Positions 10,386-24,608 of a DNA stretch of 64,000 nucleotides are shown here, one piece after another; the stretch's first letter is position 1; every line of letters starts with the position of its first letter. The translations under genes were made by a program, and so were the position numbers. The stretch is from CAVQCX01 sp963711095. Lineage in GTDB: Bacteria > Pseudomonadota > Gammaproteobacteria > Chromatiales > Chromatiaceae. The stretch lies in NCBI GenBank assembly GCA_963711095.1, contig CAVQCX010000014.1, positions 38,730 to 102,729 of the forward strand, written 5' to 3'. Under the pieces are notes generated by a model that had not been told where the DNA came from, made no database searches, and saw only the letters and a list, made by a program, of their open reading frames with translations.

Positions 10386-11725
10386 CGCCCCGGGAACAGC
10401 GAGCGCAGCTGACCCGCGCGCACCAGGTGCAAGCGGTCGGGCTCATCGGCCATGGGTCCCGGCGCGGTCGGGGCCTCCCCGGAGATGACGGCGTAGACCT
10501 CCACGGTGAGCCCGACCCCGCGTAGCCAGCCGATCAGCGTCTGGCGCTCGGTGTCCCACCCCAGCAGGACGCACACGCAGCCGCTGAGCAGGCCGATGCG
10601 CTCGGCCAACAGCGGACGCAGCACCGCGAAAGGGCGGTCCGCAGTGGGTGGCAGGGATGCCAAGGTTTCCAGCAGCTGGCTGTCGCCGCGGCGGCCCCGG
10701 CCCGCGCTGATGCACTGGGGCTGCTGCGCTGCGAACATCAGGTCCAGCAGCATGTCGCGGGTCGGCATGCGCGTGACCAGCGAGGCGGCGATGGAGATCG
10801 CGTCCTCGAAAGCCTCGGCCTGTCCGGGCCCCACGAAGGTGTCCAGGATCAGGGCGTGGCGCACGAAGTACTCCTCCTGGTACTCCTTGACCACCGGCTG
10901 GCCGGTCTTGGCCCAGCTTCGCCAGTGGATGCGGCGCAGGGGATCGCCCGGGCGGTAGTCGCGCAAGGCAAGAAACTCCTCGGCGTCGCCGACGCTGGGG
11001 CTCTGGACTAGGCCTCCCCGTTGGTAATGGCGGTGCCCGGGAAGCTCGGGTACCGGAATCGGGTAGCGTCGCGGTAGCACCAGCAGCGTCTCGGGCAGAG
11101 GGACCTCCCTGACTGCCTTGGTAAGGCCCAACGGGTCGGCCCGCCACAGGCTCAGTGCAGGCAGCCGCACATGGCCACGGCGGCGCGGGACCAGGTCCAT
11201 CTCGACCTCGGCGCTCGCCCCGGGTGGAATGGCCGGCAGCGGCTGATCTTTGACGTCGGCCCCTTGATGCTGGGCGATCAGCCACTCCCAGCGGGGGTAG
11301 CCGATCTTGCGGTCGACCCAGTTGCGCAGCTCCTCCCCCGGCTCATGGGCGTGGCGAAGCTCCTCCAGGGAAGGTAGCGTGCGGTCGAGCGTCTCACGCA
11401 CCCCGAGCCCGTTTTCGCTGCGGCGTCCGCGGTTGAGGATGCGCAGCCGGTAGCGCACCGGCTCGCCCACGGTCGCAAGCTCTGGCAGGCTGCGCTCCGC
11501 GCTCAGCTGGGGTGAGAAGCCCCGGGTCCCGAGCAGCGCGATCACCAGCAGCCCGCCGACGAGCGTGGCGATCTGGTAGGCGAGGCTGGTGCGCGTGTCC
11601 GCCCCCAGCACCGCGGAAGCGACGAACAGGCCAAGCAGGTACAGCCCCATCGCGGTGAAGCGCCGGCGTACCCAGCCGCCCGCCCGGTGGACCCGGGCGA
11701 ATGCCCCGTAGACAGCTCGGTTCAC
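10382..11725 (-). CDS. DUF58 domain-containing membrane protein
   Basis: 447 residues from the GTG start chosen here (VNRAVYGAFARVHR). Two membrane helices lie near the N-terminus (MGLYLLGLFVASAVLG and LVGGLLVIALLG), followed by a beta-rich domain and the DUF58 signature: SVGDAEEFLALRDYRPGDPL then RRIHWRSWAKTGQPVVKEY, and a von Willebrand A-like fold (HALILDTFVGPGQ). DUF58 proteins work with MoxR ATPases and transglutaminases. The gene starts 25 bases after moxR ends and its stop overlaps the next start by four bases. An ATG at 11650 (MGLYLL) is an alternative; the upstream part of the open frame lies inside moxR and is not credible. Confidence 0.85.
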   Translation of the reverse strand: MNRAVYGAFARVHRAGGWVRRRFTAMGLYLLGLFVASAVLGADTRTSLAYQIATLVGGLLVIALLGTRGFSPQLSAERSLPELATVGEPVRYRLRILNRGRRSENGLGVRETLDRTLPSLEELRHAHEPGEELRNWVDRKIGYPRWEWLIAQHQGADVKDQPLPAIPPGASAEVEMDLVPRRRGHVRLPALSLWRADPLGLTKAVREVPLPETLLVLPRRYPIPVPELPGHRHYQRGGLVQSPSVGDAEEFLALRDYRPGDPLRRIHWRSWAKTGQPVVKEYQEEYFVRHALILDTFVGPGQAEAFEDAISIAASLVTRMPTRDMLLDLMFAAQQPQCISAGRGRRGDSQLLETLASLPPTADRPFAVLRPLLAERIGLLSGCVCVLLGWDTERQTLIGWLRGVGLTVEVYAVISGEAPTAPGPMADEPDRLHLVRAGQLRSLFPGR

Positions 11726-11750
11726 GGCGTCATGGCCGGGGTCCCCCGAC

Positions 11751-12695
11751 TCAGGTGGGTACCGGCACTTTGCGCAGGATCTCGTCCACCACCCGCTGCG
11801 CGCTGAGGCCGGAAAAGCGCGCCTCGGGGTCAATGGCGAGGCGGTGCGCGATTACCGGCCCGGCGGCCTCCTGGACCTGGTCCGGGGCCACATAGTCCAG
11901 TCCGTCGAACAGCGCCAGGGCCTGGGCTGCGCGCATCAGCGTGAGTGAGGCCCGCGGGGACGCGCCGAGTCTCACGCCGTTGGCGGTGCGGGTGGCGGCT
12001 ACCAGGTTGACCAGGTAGCGCTTGATCTCCGCGCTCAAGCCGATGGCTCGGACCGCTTCGCGTAGGGCGCCGATCTGCTCGGGCGTCGCACAGGGCTGCA
12101 GCCGGTCCAGCGGGGGGCGCTCGCCGTGCATCGACAGCACCTCGACCTCGTCCTCGGCGGACAGGTAGCCCAGCTGGAAGCGCAGGCCGAACCGGTCGAG
12201 CTGGGCCTCGGGCAGGGGATAGGTCCCGTGATACTCCACCGGGTTCTGGGTGGCGATGACGAAGAAGGTGTCGCCCAGCGCATGCGCCTGCCCGTCGACT
12301 GTGACCTGATACTCGGCCATGGCCTCCAGCAGCGCCGATTGGGTGCGCGGTGACGCGCGGTTGATCTCGTCGGCGAGCAGGATGTCGGTAAAAATCGGTC
12401 CGCGATGGAAGCGGAACGCCTGCTCCTGCTGGTTGAACACGGTGACGCCGAGGATATCCGAAGGCAGCAGATCCGGGGTGAACTGGATGCGCTGGAAGCC
12501 ACCGCGTACCGAGCGGGCCAACGCCTTGGCGAGGGTGGTCTTGCCGGTGCCGGGCACGTCCTCGATCAACGCGTGCAGGCCGGCGGCGAAAGCGGCAAGA
12601 CACAATCGGATCGCCTGGGGCTTGCCGGTGATGACCCGGCCGATGTTCTCCGCCAGGGACAGAAGGGTCGAGCGCGCCTCGGTGGGATCCGCCAT
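11751..12695 (-). CDS. MoxR-family AAA+ ATPase
   Basis: 314 residues, typical of MoxR. Walker A is EDVPGTGKTTLAKAL (about 45-59), Walker B and following region ILLADEINRASPRTQSALLEAM, sensor 1 VIATQNPVEYHGTYPLPEAQLDRF, and the C-terminal lid ends RLAIDPEARFSGLSAQRVVDEIL. MoxR ATPases act as chaperones that load metal or assemble complexes with DUF58/VWA partners. It is the first gene of a three-gene minus-strand operon with the DUF58 and transglutaminase genes. ATG 12695 gives the family N-terminus. Confidence 0.93.
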   Translation of the reverse strand: MADPTEARSTLLSLAENIGRVITGKPQAIRLCLAAFAAGLHALIEDVPGTGKTTLAKALARSVRGGFQRIQFTPDLLPSDILGVTVFNQQEQAFRFHRGPIFTDILLADEINRASPRTQSALLEAMAEYQVTVDGQAHALGDTFFVIATQNPVEYHGTYPLPEAQLDRFGLRFQLGYLSAEDEVEVLSMHGERPPLDRLQPCATPEQIGALREAVRAIGLSAEIKRYLVNLVAATRTANGVRLGASPRASLTLMRAAQALALFDGLDYVAPDQVQEAAGPVIAHRLAIDPEARFSGLSAQRVVDEILRKVPVPT

Positions 12696-12859
12696 GGGAG
12701 GTACGACTTCGCGGCAGCCAAGAGATTTCTGGCAAGATACCCGCCTGCCGGCTGTGCGGGCAACCGCCCGACCGGGCGCTGACCGTCGGCCCGGGCCAGA
12801 TGCGGGTCGTCAGTCTGTTTCCGGGCCGCAATGGCTCAGCGGTGGGGGTCCATCTCGCT

Positions 12860-12890
<31 letters not shown>

Positions 12891-12913
12891 TGAAGTCGGG
12901 CTAGCCTGAGTGT

Positions 12914-13363
12914 ATGGACTGGGAGATCGAAAAAGCGGCGTTCCGACCCGATGGGTTTTGCCGTCATATCCGGGTGGAAGGGGCGACGCTCTCGGACTGG
13001 AACCGGTTTTACCGGCTGCTTCGACGCACCGAGGCGAGCCTAGGTCTGTTTCGCGACGGGGAGCCCGTACCCCTGCCCGAGGCCATCGAGGACCGCCCAT
13101 TCCGGTCCTCGCACCGCTATCTGCTGCTGCTCGAAATGGGCGGACTGCGCTTCGCCTGGCGGCTCGCCGACATGCGCACCCTGGACTTCGAGCTGGTCCC
13201 GGATGCCGTCGACGGGCCGGCCAGGGGCAAGTTGGTGCTGCGCCTGATGAGCAGTCTCGGTCGGCGCCTGGCCAAGGAGGTGGTGCTGGTCCACCCTCGG
13301 GACGGGCGCGCCCTGTACCGCTACCGGCCGGGCGCGGGCGGTGTCGTCTTCCTGGGTCCCTGA
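12914..13363 (+). CDS. Conserved hypothetical protein
   Basis: 149 residues, soluble, no signal peptide (MDWEIEKAAFRPDGFCRHIR). Patterns of alternating hydrophobic residues (SHRYLLLLEMGGLRFAWRL, RALYRYRPGAGGVVFLG) suggest a small alpha/beta fold. No domain is recognised. It runs divergently from moxR and its stop is 7 bases from the end of phoD on the other strand. A reverse-strand frame covers the same bases but is low in complexity, so the plus frame is preferred. Confidence 0.6.
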   Translation: MDWEIEKAAFRPDGFCRHIRVEGATLSDWNRFYRLLRRTEASLGLFRDGEPVPLPEAIEDRPFRSSHRYLLLLEMGGLRFAWRLADMRTLDFELVPDAVDGPARGKLVLRLMSSLGRRLAKEVVLVHPRDGRALYRYRPGAGGVVFLGP

Positions 13364-13370
13364 GCAGGCT

Positions 13371-15173
13371 CTACAGCGGGATGACCACGAACCGGCTGAC
13401 CACTCGCGGACGGCGTGCCGAGACGGCCCGGGGGTCCTGCTCCATGTCCGCCTCGGTGTAATAAGGAATGCCATAGGTGGTGATCCGCAGCCTGCGGGTC
13501 CGGGGCTCGATCTGGAATTCGGTCCAGCCGTAGGTGAAGGCCGCCGCATACAGCCCGCGGCGCCACCTCGCCGTGACCTCCGGCGCGTCCCGCAGGCCGA
13601 CCGGCGAATAGCCCAGCTCGGCGAGCAGCTGATTCAGCGCGACCTCCATCAGGGCGTTCTTGAGCCGGTCCGGCAGGGCCAGGAACTCATCCAGCGAGCT
13701 GACCCCGACTGTATTGAACAGGGTTGCGAGCAGGTCCGCGCCGCCGGGGACAGTCGAGACCAGATCCAGCACGGTCGGCGCGAGGGGGGCGTCGAAGGCC
13801 ACCGATCCGGTCGAGATCTCGAAGGCGTTCATCGGGATGGCCGGGGCGGCCAGCGGATTGCCGGAGCTGGCCAGGGCCGCGGCCACGTCCTCGCGCCGGC
13901 GGTAGCTGAGGTCATTGACCACCGTGCCGTGGATGTCGGCGGTGACGAACACCACATTGCTGATGCCCTGCTCGTCGATGAAGCGCAGCAGCTCAGAGCG
14001 CTCTTCCTCATAGCCCTCGTAACGGTCCGGGGCGAGCACCACGCCGAGGTTCTGGATCGGCTCGGGGATCATCACGAACTTCCAGGTGATGCCCGCGGTC
14101 TGGGCGGCGACCAGGTCCGCTTCCATGCGCGCGAGCTGGGTCGCGCCGAGCAGGGTGCGCGGCGGCAGCTCGTCATGGGTCACCGGATCGAATCCGAAGG
14201 AGCGCGTGATGAACGCTGCCGCCGCGGTCGTGTCCAGGGGATCGGAGACATCCGGCAGCTCGGTGTCGCGGAACGAGCGCGCATCGGGGATGAAGATCGC
14301 CGCCAGGTCCCCGAAAGTACGGTAGCGGTACAGGTCGGGGCGGCCGTCGGTGCGCGCATCGCCGCCGGCCGAATAGCTGAGATCGACGATCGGGTTGTAT
14401 TCGGAAAAGGCCTCGAGGCCGTTGCGGTACAGGGCGGTCTGGTTGATCAGCCCGGTGATCTCGGGAAAGCGCGGGTCGGTGTCGGCCGGAGCGCCGCCGG
14501 CGAAATCGTTGGTCACCTCGTGATCGTCGATCATCGAGTACACCGGGGTGGTCCGCTGTACGGCCGCCCAGGATGCCTTGCCGAAGCGCTCAGAGTAGAC
14601 CTCGGCGTGTTTGGCGCGGAATTCCTCGAGGCTCGTGGCCTGGGCCGCGGGGACCTGGGGCGAAGGGAAATCGGCATAGATGGTGTCGCCGAGCTTGACC
14701 AGAAAGTCCAGGCGCTTGCCCGGGACGTTGGAGATGGCCGGATACGGCGCCAGCTCACCCCGCCAGTCCCCGGTCACCCCGAACCTGAGCCCGCCCCGGG
14801 TCGGTCCCAGGGCTGCCGTCTTGAAGGTGCCGGTCAGGGGCTCGCCTTCGGGGGAGTCGGCCCGATAGAAATAGCGGGTGTCGGGCGTCAGGCCGCTGAC
14901 CCGGATCTTGGCCGGAACCGCGGGATCCGCCACCGCCACGTCATCGCTCCAGTCCAGGGTCTGAAAGTCACGCCGGCGTGACAGCTCGAAGTGTACCGTG
15001 CCGGCGGTACGGGGGCGTGCCCAGAGGACCGCCGAGCTCTGGTCGACATCGCCCGAGGCCACGCCGTTGGGGAGACTGTCGCGCACCGCGGACGGGCTCG
15101 CGGTCAGCGCACCGGGGACCGCCAGCGCAGGCAGCAGCGTCAGCACCAGCACCGCCCAGAAACCTGTACTCAT
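13371..15173 (-). CDS. phoD: PhoD-type alkaline phosphatase/phosphodiesterase
   Basis: 600 residues. A signal peptide (MSTGFWAVLVLTLLPALAVPGALTA) precedes a PhoD N-terminal beta domain (SLPNGVASGDVDQSSAVLWAR ending in RVSGLTPDTRYFYRA) and the metallophosphatase domain. Metal-ligand motifs are visible: VTGDWRG, VKLGDTIYADF, MIDDHEVTNDF, and FVTADIHGT with the C-terminal His. PhoD enzymes release phosphate from phospho-mono- and diesters outside the cytoplasm, using Fe and Ca in characterised members. The signal is not a twin-arginine type, unlike many PhoD proteins, so Sec export is inferred. No Pho box was identified. Confidence 0.88.
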   Translation of the reverse strand: MSTGFWAVLVLTLLPALAVPGALTASPSAVRDSLPNGVASGDVDQSSAVLWARPRTAGTVHFELSRRRDFQTLDWSDDVAVADPAVPAKIRVSGLTPDTRYFYRADSPEGEPLTGTFKTAALGPTRGGLRFGVTGDWRGELAPYPAISNVPGKRLDFLVKLGDTIYADFPSPQVPAAQATSLEEFRAKHAEVYSERFGKASWAAVQRTTPVYSMIDDHEVTNDFAGGAPADTDPRFPEITGLINQTALYRNGLEAFSEYNPIVDLSYSAGGDARTDGRPDLYRYRTFGDLAAIFIPDARSFRDTELPDVSDPLDTTAAAAFITRSFGFDPVTHDELPPRTLLGATQLARMEADLVAAQTAGITWKFVMIPEPIQNLGVVLAPDRYEGYEEERSELLRFIDEQGISNVVFVTADIHGTVVNDLSYRRREDVAAALASSGNPLAAPAIPMNAFEISTGSVAFDAPLAPTVLDLVSTVPGGADLLATLFNTVGVSSLDEFLALPDRLKNALMEVALNQLLAELGYSPVGLRDAPEVTARWRRGLYAAAFTYGWTEFQIEPRTRRLRITTYGIPYYTEADMEQDPRAVSARRPRVVSRFVVIPL

Positions 15174-15299
15174 GGGGCTCTCCGAGGATTCGTATCGGTC
15201 GGCGGAAGTCTACTCCGAATGCGCGTCGGGGTAGTCACGGCGTCGCGCTGCAAGTTGCCTCGGTCCGGGCAGCCTGGCGACAGCACCTTCCCGGGCTGC

Positions 15300-15560
15300 T
15301 CAATCGCCGTCAGTCCCGGACTCGTCGCGAAGCAACTGGCGTAGCTGATGCAGCTCGTTCTTGCCCACGGCCGAGCCGTGGTGGGGGCGGTGCAGCGTCG
15401 TCTCCCGACCGTTGAGCGAGACCATGAGCCGCGCGCCGCGGCAATCGCGCAGCTCCGCGCCCAGGTGCTGCAGCAGAGACTCAATCTCTTGCCAGTGGAG
15501 GTTGGCGCTGGGGTGGTCGGCGAAGATCGCCTCGAGGACCTTTTCGTGCTTCTTGCTCAT
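15300..15560 (-). CDS. hicA: HicA-family toxin-like protein without visible hicB
   Basis: 86 residues. MSKKHEKVLEAIFADHPSAN matches the start of the larger HicA-type mRNA interferases, with the dsRBD-like core continuing as LHWQEIESLLQHLGAELRD, then the conserved His segment TTLHRPH and VGKNELHQLRQLL. HicA cleaves mRNA and is held by HicB, normally encoded next to it. Here the downstream neighbour is phoD and the upstream side shows no convincing HicB, so this is an orphan or a domesticated copy. The ATG at 15560 fits the family start; the frame runs on upstream without similarity. Confidence 0.75.
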   Translation of the reverse strand: MSKKHEKVLEAIFADHPSANLHWQEIESLLQHLGAELRDCRGARLMVSLNGRETTLHRPHHGSAVGKNELHQLRQLLRDESGTDGD

Positions 15561-15922
15561 AGGCAATCTCGGCGCTTGCTGAGCCTGGCGGGCGCTCCTC
15601 GGGCGCTGTCCGGGATGCCGGCCTGATATCCGGCTATGCAGGCCAAGAGCATGCCCCGGATCTTCCGCTCCGTAAAGGCGCCGGCGGCGGGGATCGATCT
15701 GGTGTCGGTGTCGGCAAAGTGACAGCGGGCCCGGATCAGGCTGGGGGGCGCCACACGTATGCAGGGCTGGCCGGTTGGATGGTCGCGCACACTGAAGACC
15801 CTGGCGATCTCCGCGGCGCCCCCGTTTGCGCAGCGCAACAGATAGGCTCCGGCTCCATGGGCCGAGCCAATGCAGCATCAAGGATTAAGCCAGGATGTAC
15901 GAGCGCGTCCCGGCGAGACACA
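15561..15922. other. Gap between hicA and arfB
   Basis: 362 bases. Two long reverse frames cross it, but their products are not recognisable and one is simply the upstream extension of hicA. No HicB-like sequence, hairpin terminator or clear promoter was found. Confidence 0.4.
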
Positions 15923-16363
15923 ATGCAGCCCATGATTCCGCAAGCCGCACAGCTGCGTATTTCCGCCCGCCTCGCGATCCCCCTCGGCGAGGTCGAGCTC
16001 ACGGCCATTCGCGCCCAGGGCGCGGGAGGCCAGAACGTGAACAAGCTGTCCACGGCCGTACACCTGCGCTTCGACATCCGGGCATCCTCCCTGGCGCAGG
16101 ATTACAAGGAGCGCCTGTTGCTGCTGCGCGACGGCCGCATCAGCAACGAAGGGGTTGTGGTCATCAAGGCGCAGCGCTACCGCAGCCAGGAGAAGAACAG
16201 GGAGGATGCGCTGGCCCGTCTCGCGGAGCTGATTCGCAGCGTGACCATCACCCGCCGTCGTCGTGTCGCGACCCGGCCCAGCCGCGTATCCCAGATCCGC
16301 CGTGTCGATGACAAGAAGCGGCGCGGCAAGACCAAGGCGTTGCGGGGCAAGGTGGACGATTGA
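15923..16363 (+). CDS. arfB: Alternative ribosome-rescue factor ArfB (peptidyl-tRNA hydrolase)
   Basis: 146 residues. ArfB hydrolyses peptidyl-tRNA on stalled ribosomes. The catalytic GGQ motif is present (AIRAQGAGGQNVNKLSTAVH), followed by LRFDIRASSL and KERLLLLRDGRISN, and the basic C-terminal tail (RRRRVATRPSR, DKKRRGKTKALRGKVDD) that enters the empty mRNA channel. Length and layout match E. coli ArfB (YaeJ). The start at 15923 has GAG five bases upstream; ATG 15932 (MIPQAAQ) is an alternative three codons in. It ends before a shared terminator facing the cold-shock gene. Confidence 0.93.
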   Translation: MQPMIPQAAQLRISARLAIPLGEVELTAIRAQGAGGQNVNKLSTAVHLRFDIRASSLAQDYKERLLLLRDGRISNEGVVVIKAQRYRSQEKNREDALARLAELIRSVTITRRRRVATRPSRVSQIRRVDDKKRRGKTKALRGKVDD

Positions 16364-16412
16364 CTCGGCGCGACCCCTCAGGTGCCGCGTCCGGGCGCGC
16401 GCTGCGCAAAAG

Positions 16413-16438
16413 AAGACCCCGCCAGAAGGCGGGGTCTT
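16413..16438. terminator. Bidirectional terminator between arfB and the cold-shock gene
   Basis: An 11-bp perfect stem (AAGACCCCGCC / GGCGGGGTCTT) has an AGAA loop. On the minus strand it is followed by CTTTTG, giving a U-rich tail for the cold-shock transcript; on the plus strand the tail is weak. It lies between two convergent genes. Confidence 0.8.
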
Positions 16439-16464
16439 GGTAAAGCCGGTATTGCGTGCCCCTG

Positions 16465-16668
16465 TTACTGGGCTACGACGTTCGCGGCCTGGGGGCCTTT
16501 TGGGCCCTGTTGGATCTCGAAGGAAACCTTCTGACCCTCGGCCAGGGTGCGGAACCCCGAGCCCTGAATCGCGCTGAAATGCACGAACACGTCTGAGCCG
16601 CCAGCGTCCTGAGCGATGAACCCGTAGCCTTTGGACTCGTTAAACCACTTCACAGTACCTGTGGCCAT
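16465..16668 (-). CDS. Cold-shock protein, CspA family
   Basis: 67 residues, a single cold-shock domain. RNA-binding motifs RNP1 (KGYGFI) and RNP2 (VFVHFSAI) are intact, and the protein begins MATGTVKWFNESKGYGF. These proteins bind single-stranded nucleic acid and melt RNA structure. An AAAGG ribosome site lies eight bases before this ATG and argues against the GTG one codon upstream. A promoter about 120 bases upstream would leave a long 5' leader, as in cold-inducible csp mRNAs. Confidence 0.95.
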   Translation of the reverse strand: MATGTVKWFNESKGYGFIAQDAGGSDVFVHFSAIQGSGFRTLAEGQKVSFEIQQGPKGPQAANVVAQ

Positions 16669-16794
16669 CACACTTACCTTTCAAAGCCAGTCAAATAATG
16701 AGGTGTGGCTTGCAGATCGTGGAACAGGGGACGCGCGAGTGGACCTCAGGGGCACGAGCACAACGACCAGTTACACAAGCTGCAGCGCGGCCCG

Positions 16795-16823
16795 ACTATA
16801 CGTGATCTCATAGAACGTGACCA
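16795..16823 (-). promoter_or_regulatory. Candidate promoter of the cold-shock gene
   Basis: On the minus strand TGGTCA (-35) and TATAGT (-10) are separated by 17 bases. Transcription would begin near 16788, leaving ~120 bases of untranslated leader before the ATG at 16668. Confidence 0.45.
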
Positions 16824-16886
16824 TAGGATATTCCCGTATATGCCGCTGTTGCCGTTGAATTTCCAGCGAATCCGGTGCGCAGCTGT

Positions 16887-17426
16887 TCATACGTTGTCGC
16901 CGTTGGGATCCCTGGAGCCGAAGTTGAAGGCCACGGATAGACGCAACCGCTCGCTCAGGTTGGGCTCGACCTCGTGGGGCACCCGCGGGGAGAAGAATGC
17001 GAACAGTCCCGCCTCGGGGCGCAGGCGCAGCTGCACACCCTGCTGGGTCAGCACCAGGTCGCCGCTTCCGGGCGGCGTGCTCACGTAGTAGACCCCCACC
17101 AGCATCTCGTCGTCATCGTCATGGGTATGGCGCGACGTGGACTCCCCCGGCTGCATGGCGTTGAGCCAAAACCCGAGCTTCAGGTCCGGCGTCCCGAGCA
17201 GGTCGCGGGCATGGCCGAGGGCGGCCCTCACCACCGGTCCGATCTCCGGCAGCATGGTCTCGGGCACATACAGGTTCTCGTAGCGGCCCGCTATCAGATG
17301 GGTGCGGCGCAGCTCGGGTAAGGCGCGCAGGGCCTCGAAACGATCGAGGATCGCCCGGTTGGTCTCCTGGGCGTCGCCCAGGCGGGCGCAGTGCAGGCTC
17401 GGCAGGCTGAACAGCGAGGGACGCAT
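16887..17426 (-). CDS. Putative 2OG-Fe(II) oxygenase
   Basis: 179 residues, soluble. The core has the facial-triad pattern RHTHDDDDEMLVGVYYVS (His-x-Asp region), a distal His in SPRVPHEVEPN, and the 2-oxoglutarate-contacting Arg in LSERLRLSVAFNF. It fits the family of putative 2OG-Fe(II) oxygenases that start with a short PSLFSLP segment. Substrate is unknown. The ATG at 17426 is preferred because the upstream extension is low in complexity. It lies 89 bases downstream of the next minus-strand gene and may share its transcript. Confidence 0.75.
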   Translation of the reverse strand: MRPSLFSLPSLHCARLGDAQETNRAILDRFEALRALPELRRTHLIAGRYENLYVPETMLPEIGPVVRAALGHARDLLGTPDLKLGFWLNAMQPGESTSRHTHDDDDEMLVGVYYVSTPPGSGDLVLTQQGVQLRLRPEAGLFAFFSPRVPHEVEPNLSERLRLSVAFNFGSRDPNGDNV

Positions 17427-17515
17427 GGGTCGTCGCTCGACAGGGCCAGGGACGAACCGCGACGCCGCCCCGAAATCGGGGTCCGCCGCGCCCGTCGCGG
17501 GCGATCCGCTGGAGG

Positions 17516-17899
17516 TCAGGCCTCCTCGGCCTCGTCCCACTCCACCTCGTCGGTGTCGACCTCCGGCTGCCCCTCCGATTCCTCCGCATCGCCCGCCTCA
17601 CCCCGCCGGCTGGCCTCTCGGCCCGGTCCCTCGACACCGCGCCCGACACGGCCGCTGAACCCGGGACGGACCTTGGCGTACGCGGCCTCGAGCTCGGCCG
17701 CCAAGTGGCCCTCTTCGTCGCGCAACCGACGCAGCTTGCGCTCGACGATCTCTCGGCTGTACTCGAGGATCTCGCCGCGGGCCAGGTTGAAAATGAACTG
17801 GGTCGTCGGGTTGCCCGTGTCCAGCCGATTGTCGATCAGCACCGGCGAGCTCTTGGCGCCCGCTTCCAGGTACCCCAGCCAGAGTTGTTTGTCACTCAT
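17516..17899 (-). CDS. Conserved hypothetical protein with acidic tail
   Basis: 127 residues. The first ~75 residues form a compact helical domain (KQLWLGYLEAGAKSSPVLID, then FIFNLARGEILEYSREIVERKLRRL) and the C-terminal ~40 residues are mostly Glu, Asp and Gly. No function is recognised. GAGG five bases before the ATG at 17899 decides the start; a GTG two codons earlier overlaps that site. It is upstream of the oxygenase gene at 16887, in the same direction. Confidence 0.6.
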   Translation of the reverse strand: MSDKQLWLGYLEAGAKSSPVLIDNRLDTGNPTTQFIFNLARGEILEYSREIVERKLRRLRDEEGHLAAELEAAYAKVRPGFSGRVGRGVEGPGREASRRGEAGDAEESEGQPEVDTDEVEWDEAEEA

Positions 17900-18506
17900 G
17901 CCCACCTCGCGAAACCAGGTTTACGCATCAATTCTGTCGCTGGCGCGCCGCGGTCTCGAGGGCCGGGCGCCCTGCTCTGGACGTGCAAAAATATGGGCGT
18001 CGCGCAGCGATTTGTCTACGTTTTTTTCCCGGTCTTGTCGATGGGTTCTACAGCGCCGCGGGAGCGGGCGAGCGCGTCCTGCGGGGTGCCCGAACTCTGG
18101 GCTTGGTGCCGATCGGTCTTGCGGTCTCCCGAGCGCCGATGCAGCCAGAGCCGGGCGCTTGAATTTCGGAGCGCCGGGCTCGGCGGTGGGCTAGAATTGC
18201 GCGCCCTCACGGGCGCTCGCGTCTATCCGGAGCGGGCGCGTTCCCCGCCGGCAGCGGGGTCTACTTGACCCGATGTGCCCCTGGGCGTCGTGGCTGGATC
18301 AGCGTTTGCCCTCGGTTGTGGCTTTTCGGAGACGGCCGAGACCTAGGGGCCGGGTCGCTGCATGGGAGTCGCTGCGGGATTGTGATGGGAAGCAATAATT
18401 TCGCCGATGCAAGGACAAAGGCGCGGGTTATGAGCTAAAATGAGACATGTAGGGGAAAATGCAAAGCGGCAGTCCTCGCTGCCGGTGCCCAACCTGGGAG
18501 AAGAGA
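17900..18506. other. Long gap without a convincing gene
   Basis: About 600 bases between the minus-strand gene at 17516 and a small plus-strand frame at 18507. Open frames here lack family similarity. Base composition falls near 17985-18030 and 18370-18480, where promoters for flanking genes could lie. I see no repeat, tRNA or strong terminator. Confidence 0.35.
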
Positions 18507-18713
18507 ATGCAAACGCAAGCCGCATCGCCCATATGTCGGGTGTGCCGCAATCAGTTGGTCGTGGGAGTGGCCTGCGACGGCCAGTTCGAGAACTGCCCCC
18601 ATCGGCCCCAGCGGTTGGGGGGGTCGGTCAGAAGCCGTTCTCAGACCTATGCGCAGACCCTGTCGGATATTGCTCAGCCGGGTGAGTTCGACGCCGTCCG
18701 TGGCGAGACGTGA
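18507..18713 (+). CDS. Possible small Cys-rich protein
   Basis: 68 residues. A good ribosome site (GGGAG, six bases upstream) precedes ATG 18507. The product starts MQTQAASPICRVCRNQLVVG and continues ACDGQFENCP, giving four Cys in a CxxC-x8-C-x6-C pattern that could bind zinc. The tail is unstructured. No family is recognised and the frame could be chance, but the Cys spacing and ribosome site argue for translation. Confidence 0.35.
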   Translation: MQTQAASPICRVCRNQLVVGVACDGQFENCPHRPQRLGGSVRSRSQTYAQTLSDIAQPGEFDAVRGET

Positions 18714-18793
18714 ATCGTTCCGCCGCCGGATGCGGTCTGGCGGTCTGTCGTGATTGGCCTGAGACGGTTGTCCAACGGCGGCCGGGCCAGGGG

Positions 18794-24301
<5,508 letters not shown>

Positions 24302-24608
24302 GGGATGGGGGCCAGGGCTGGAGGCGAACATGAAATTGTCGCCGGCCGGGGGCTTGGGGGCAACGGCGAGGAGCCTGGGTTTCAGAGGCGGCGGGAACAG
24401 CGAAGATCAACAGGTCGAAACAGGCGGCTACCGAGCCTCCTTTTCCGGAAGGGCCTTTGCATCGGGTCCCGCCGCTTGTCTTGCCGCTACGGCCAGTCGT
24501 GCGTCACCCGGCTTCGGTAACTTGCGCTCCAGGAGCCGGAGCGCACTGCGGTAATGGTCGAAATCTCCAGCCTGAGGGGAAGCGCCGCGGAGTGCGGGTC
24601 GCTTGGCT
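24302..24608. other. Gap upstream of uvrA
   Basis: 307 bases between the uvrA start and the end of the ATPase remnant. It must carry the uvrA promoter on the minus strand, but I cannot identify boxes or an SOS operator. No small gene is supported. Confidence 0.35.

Noticed and set aside
13341..14981. A 546-residue plus-strand open frame opposite phoD
   Set aside because: No recognisable features and high Arg/Gly content; phoD is complete on the minus strand.
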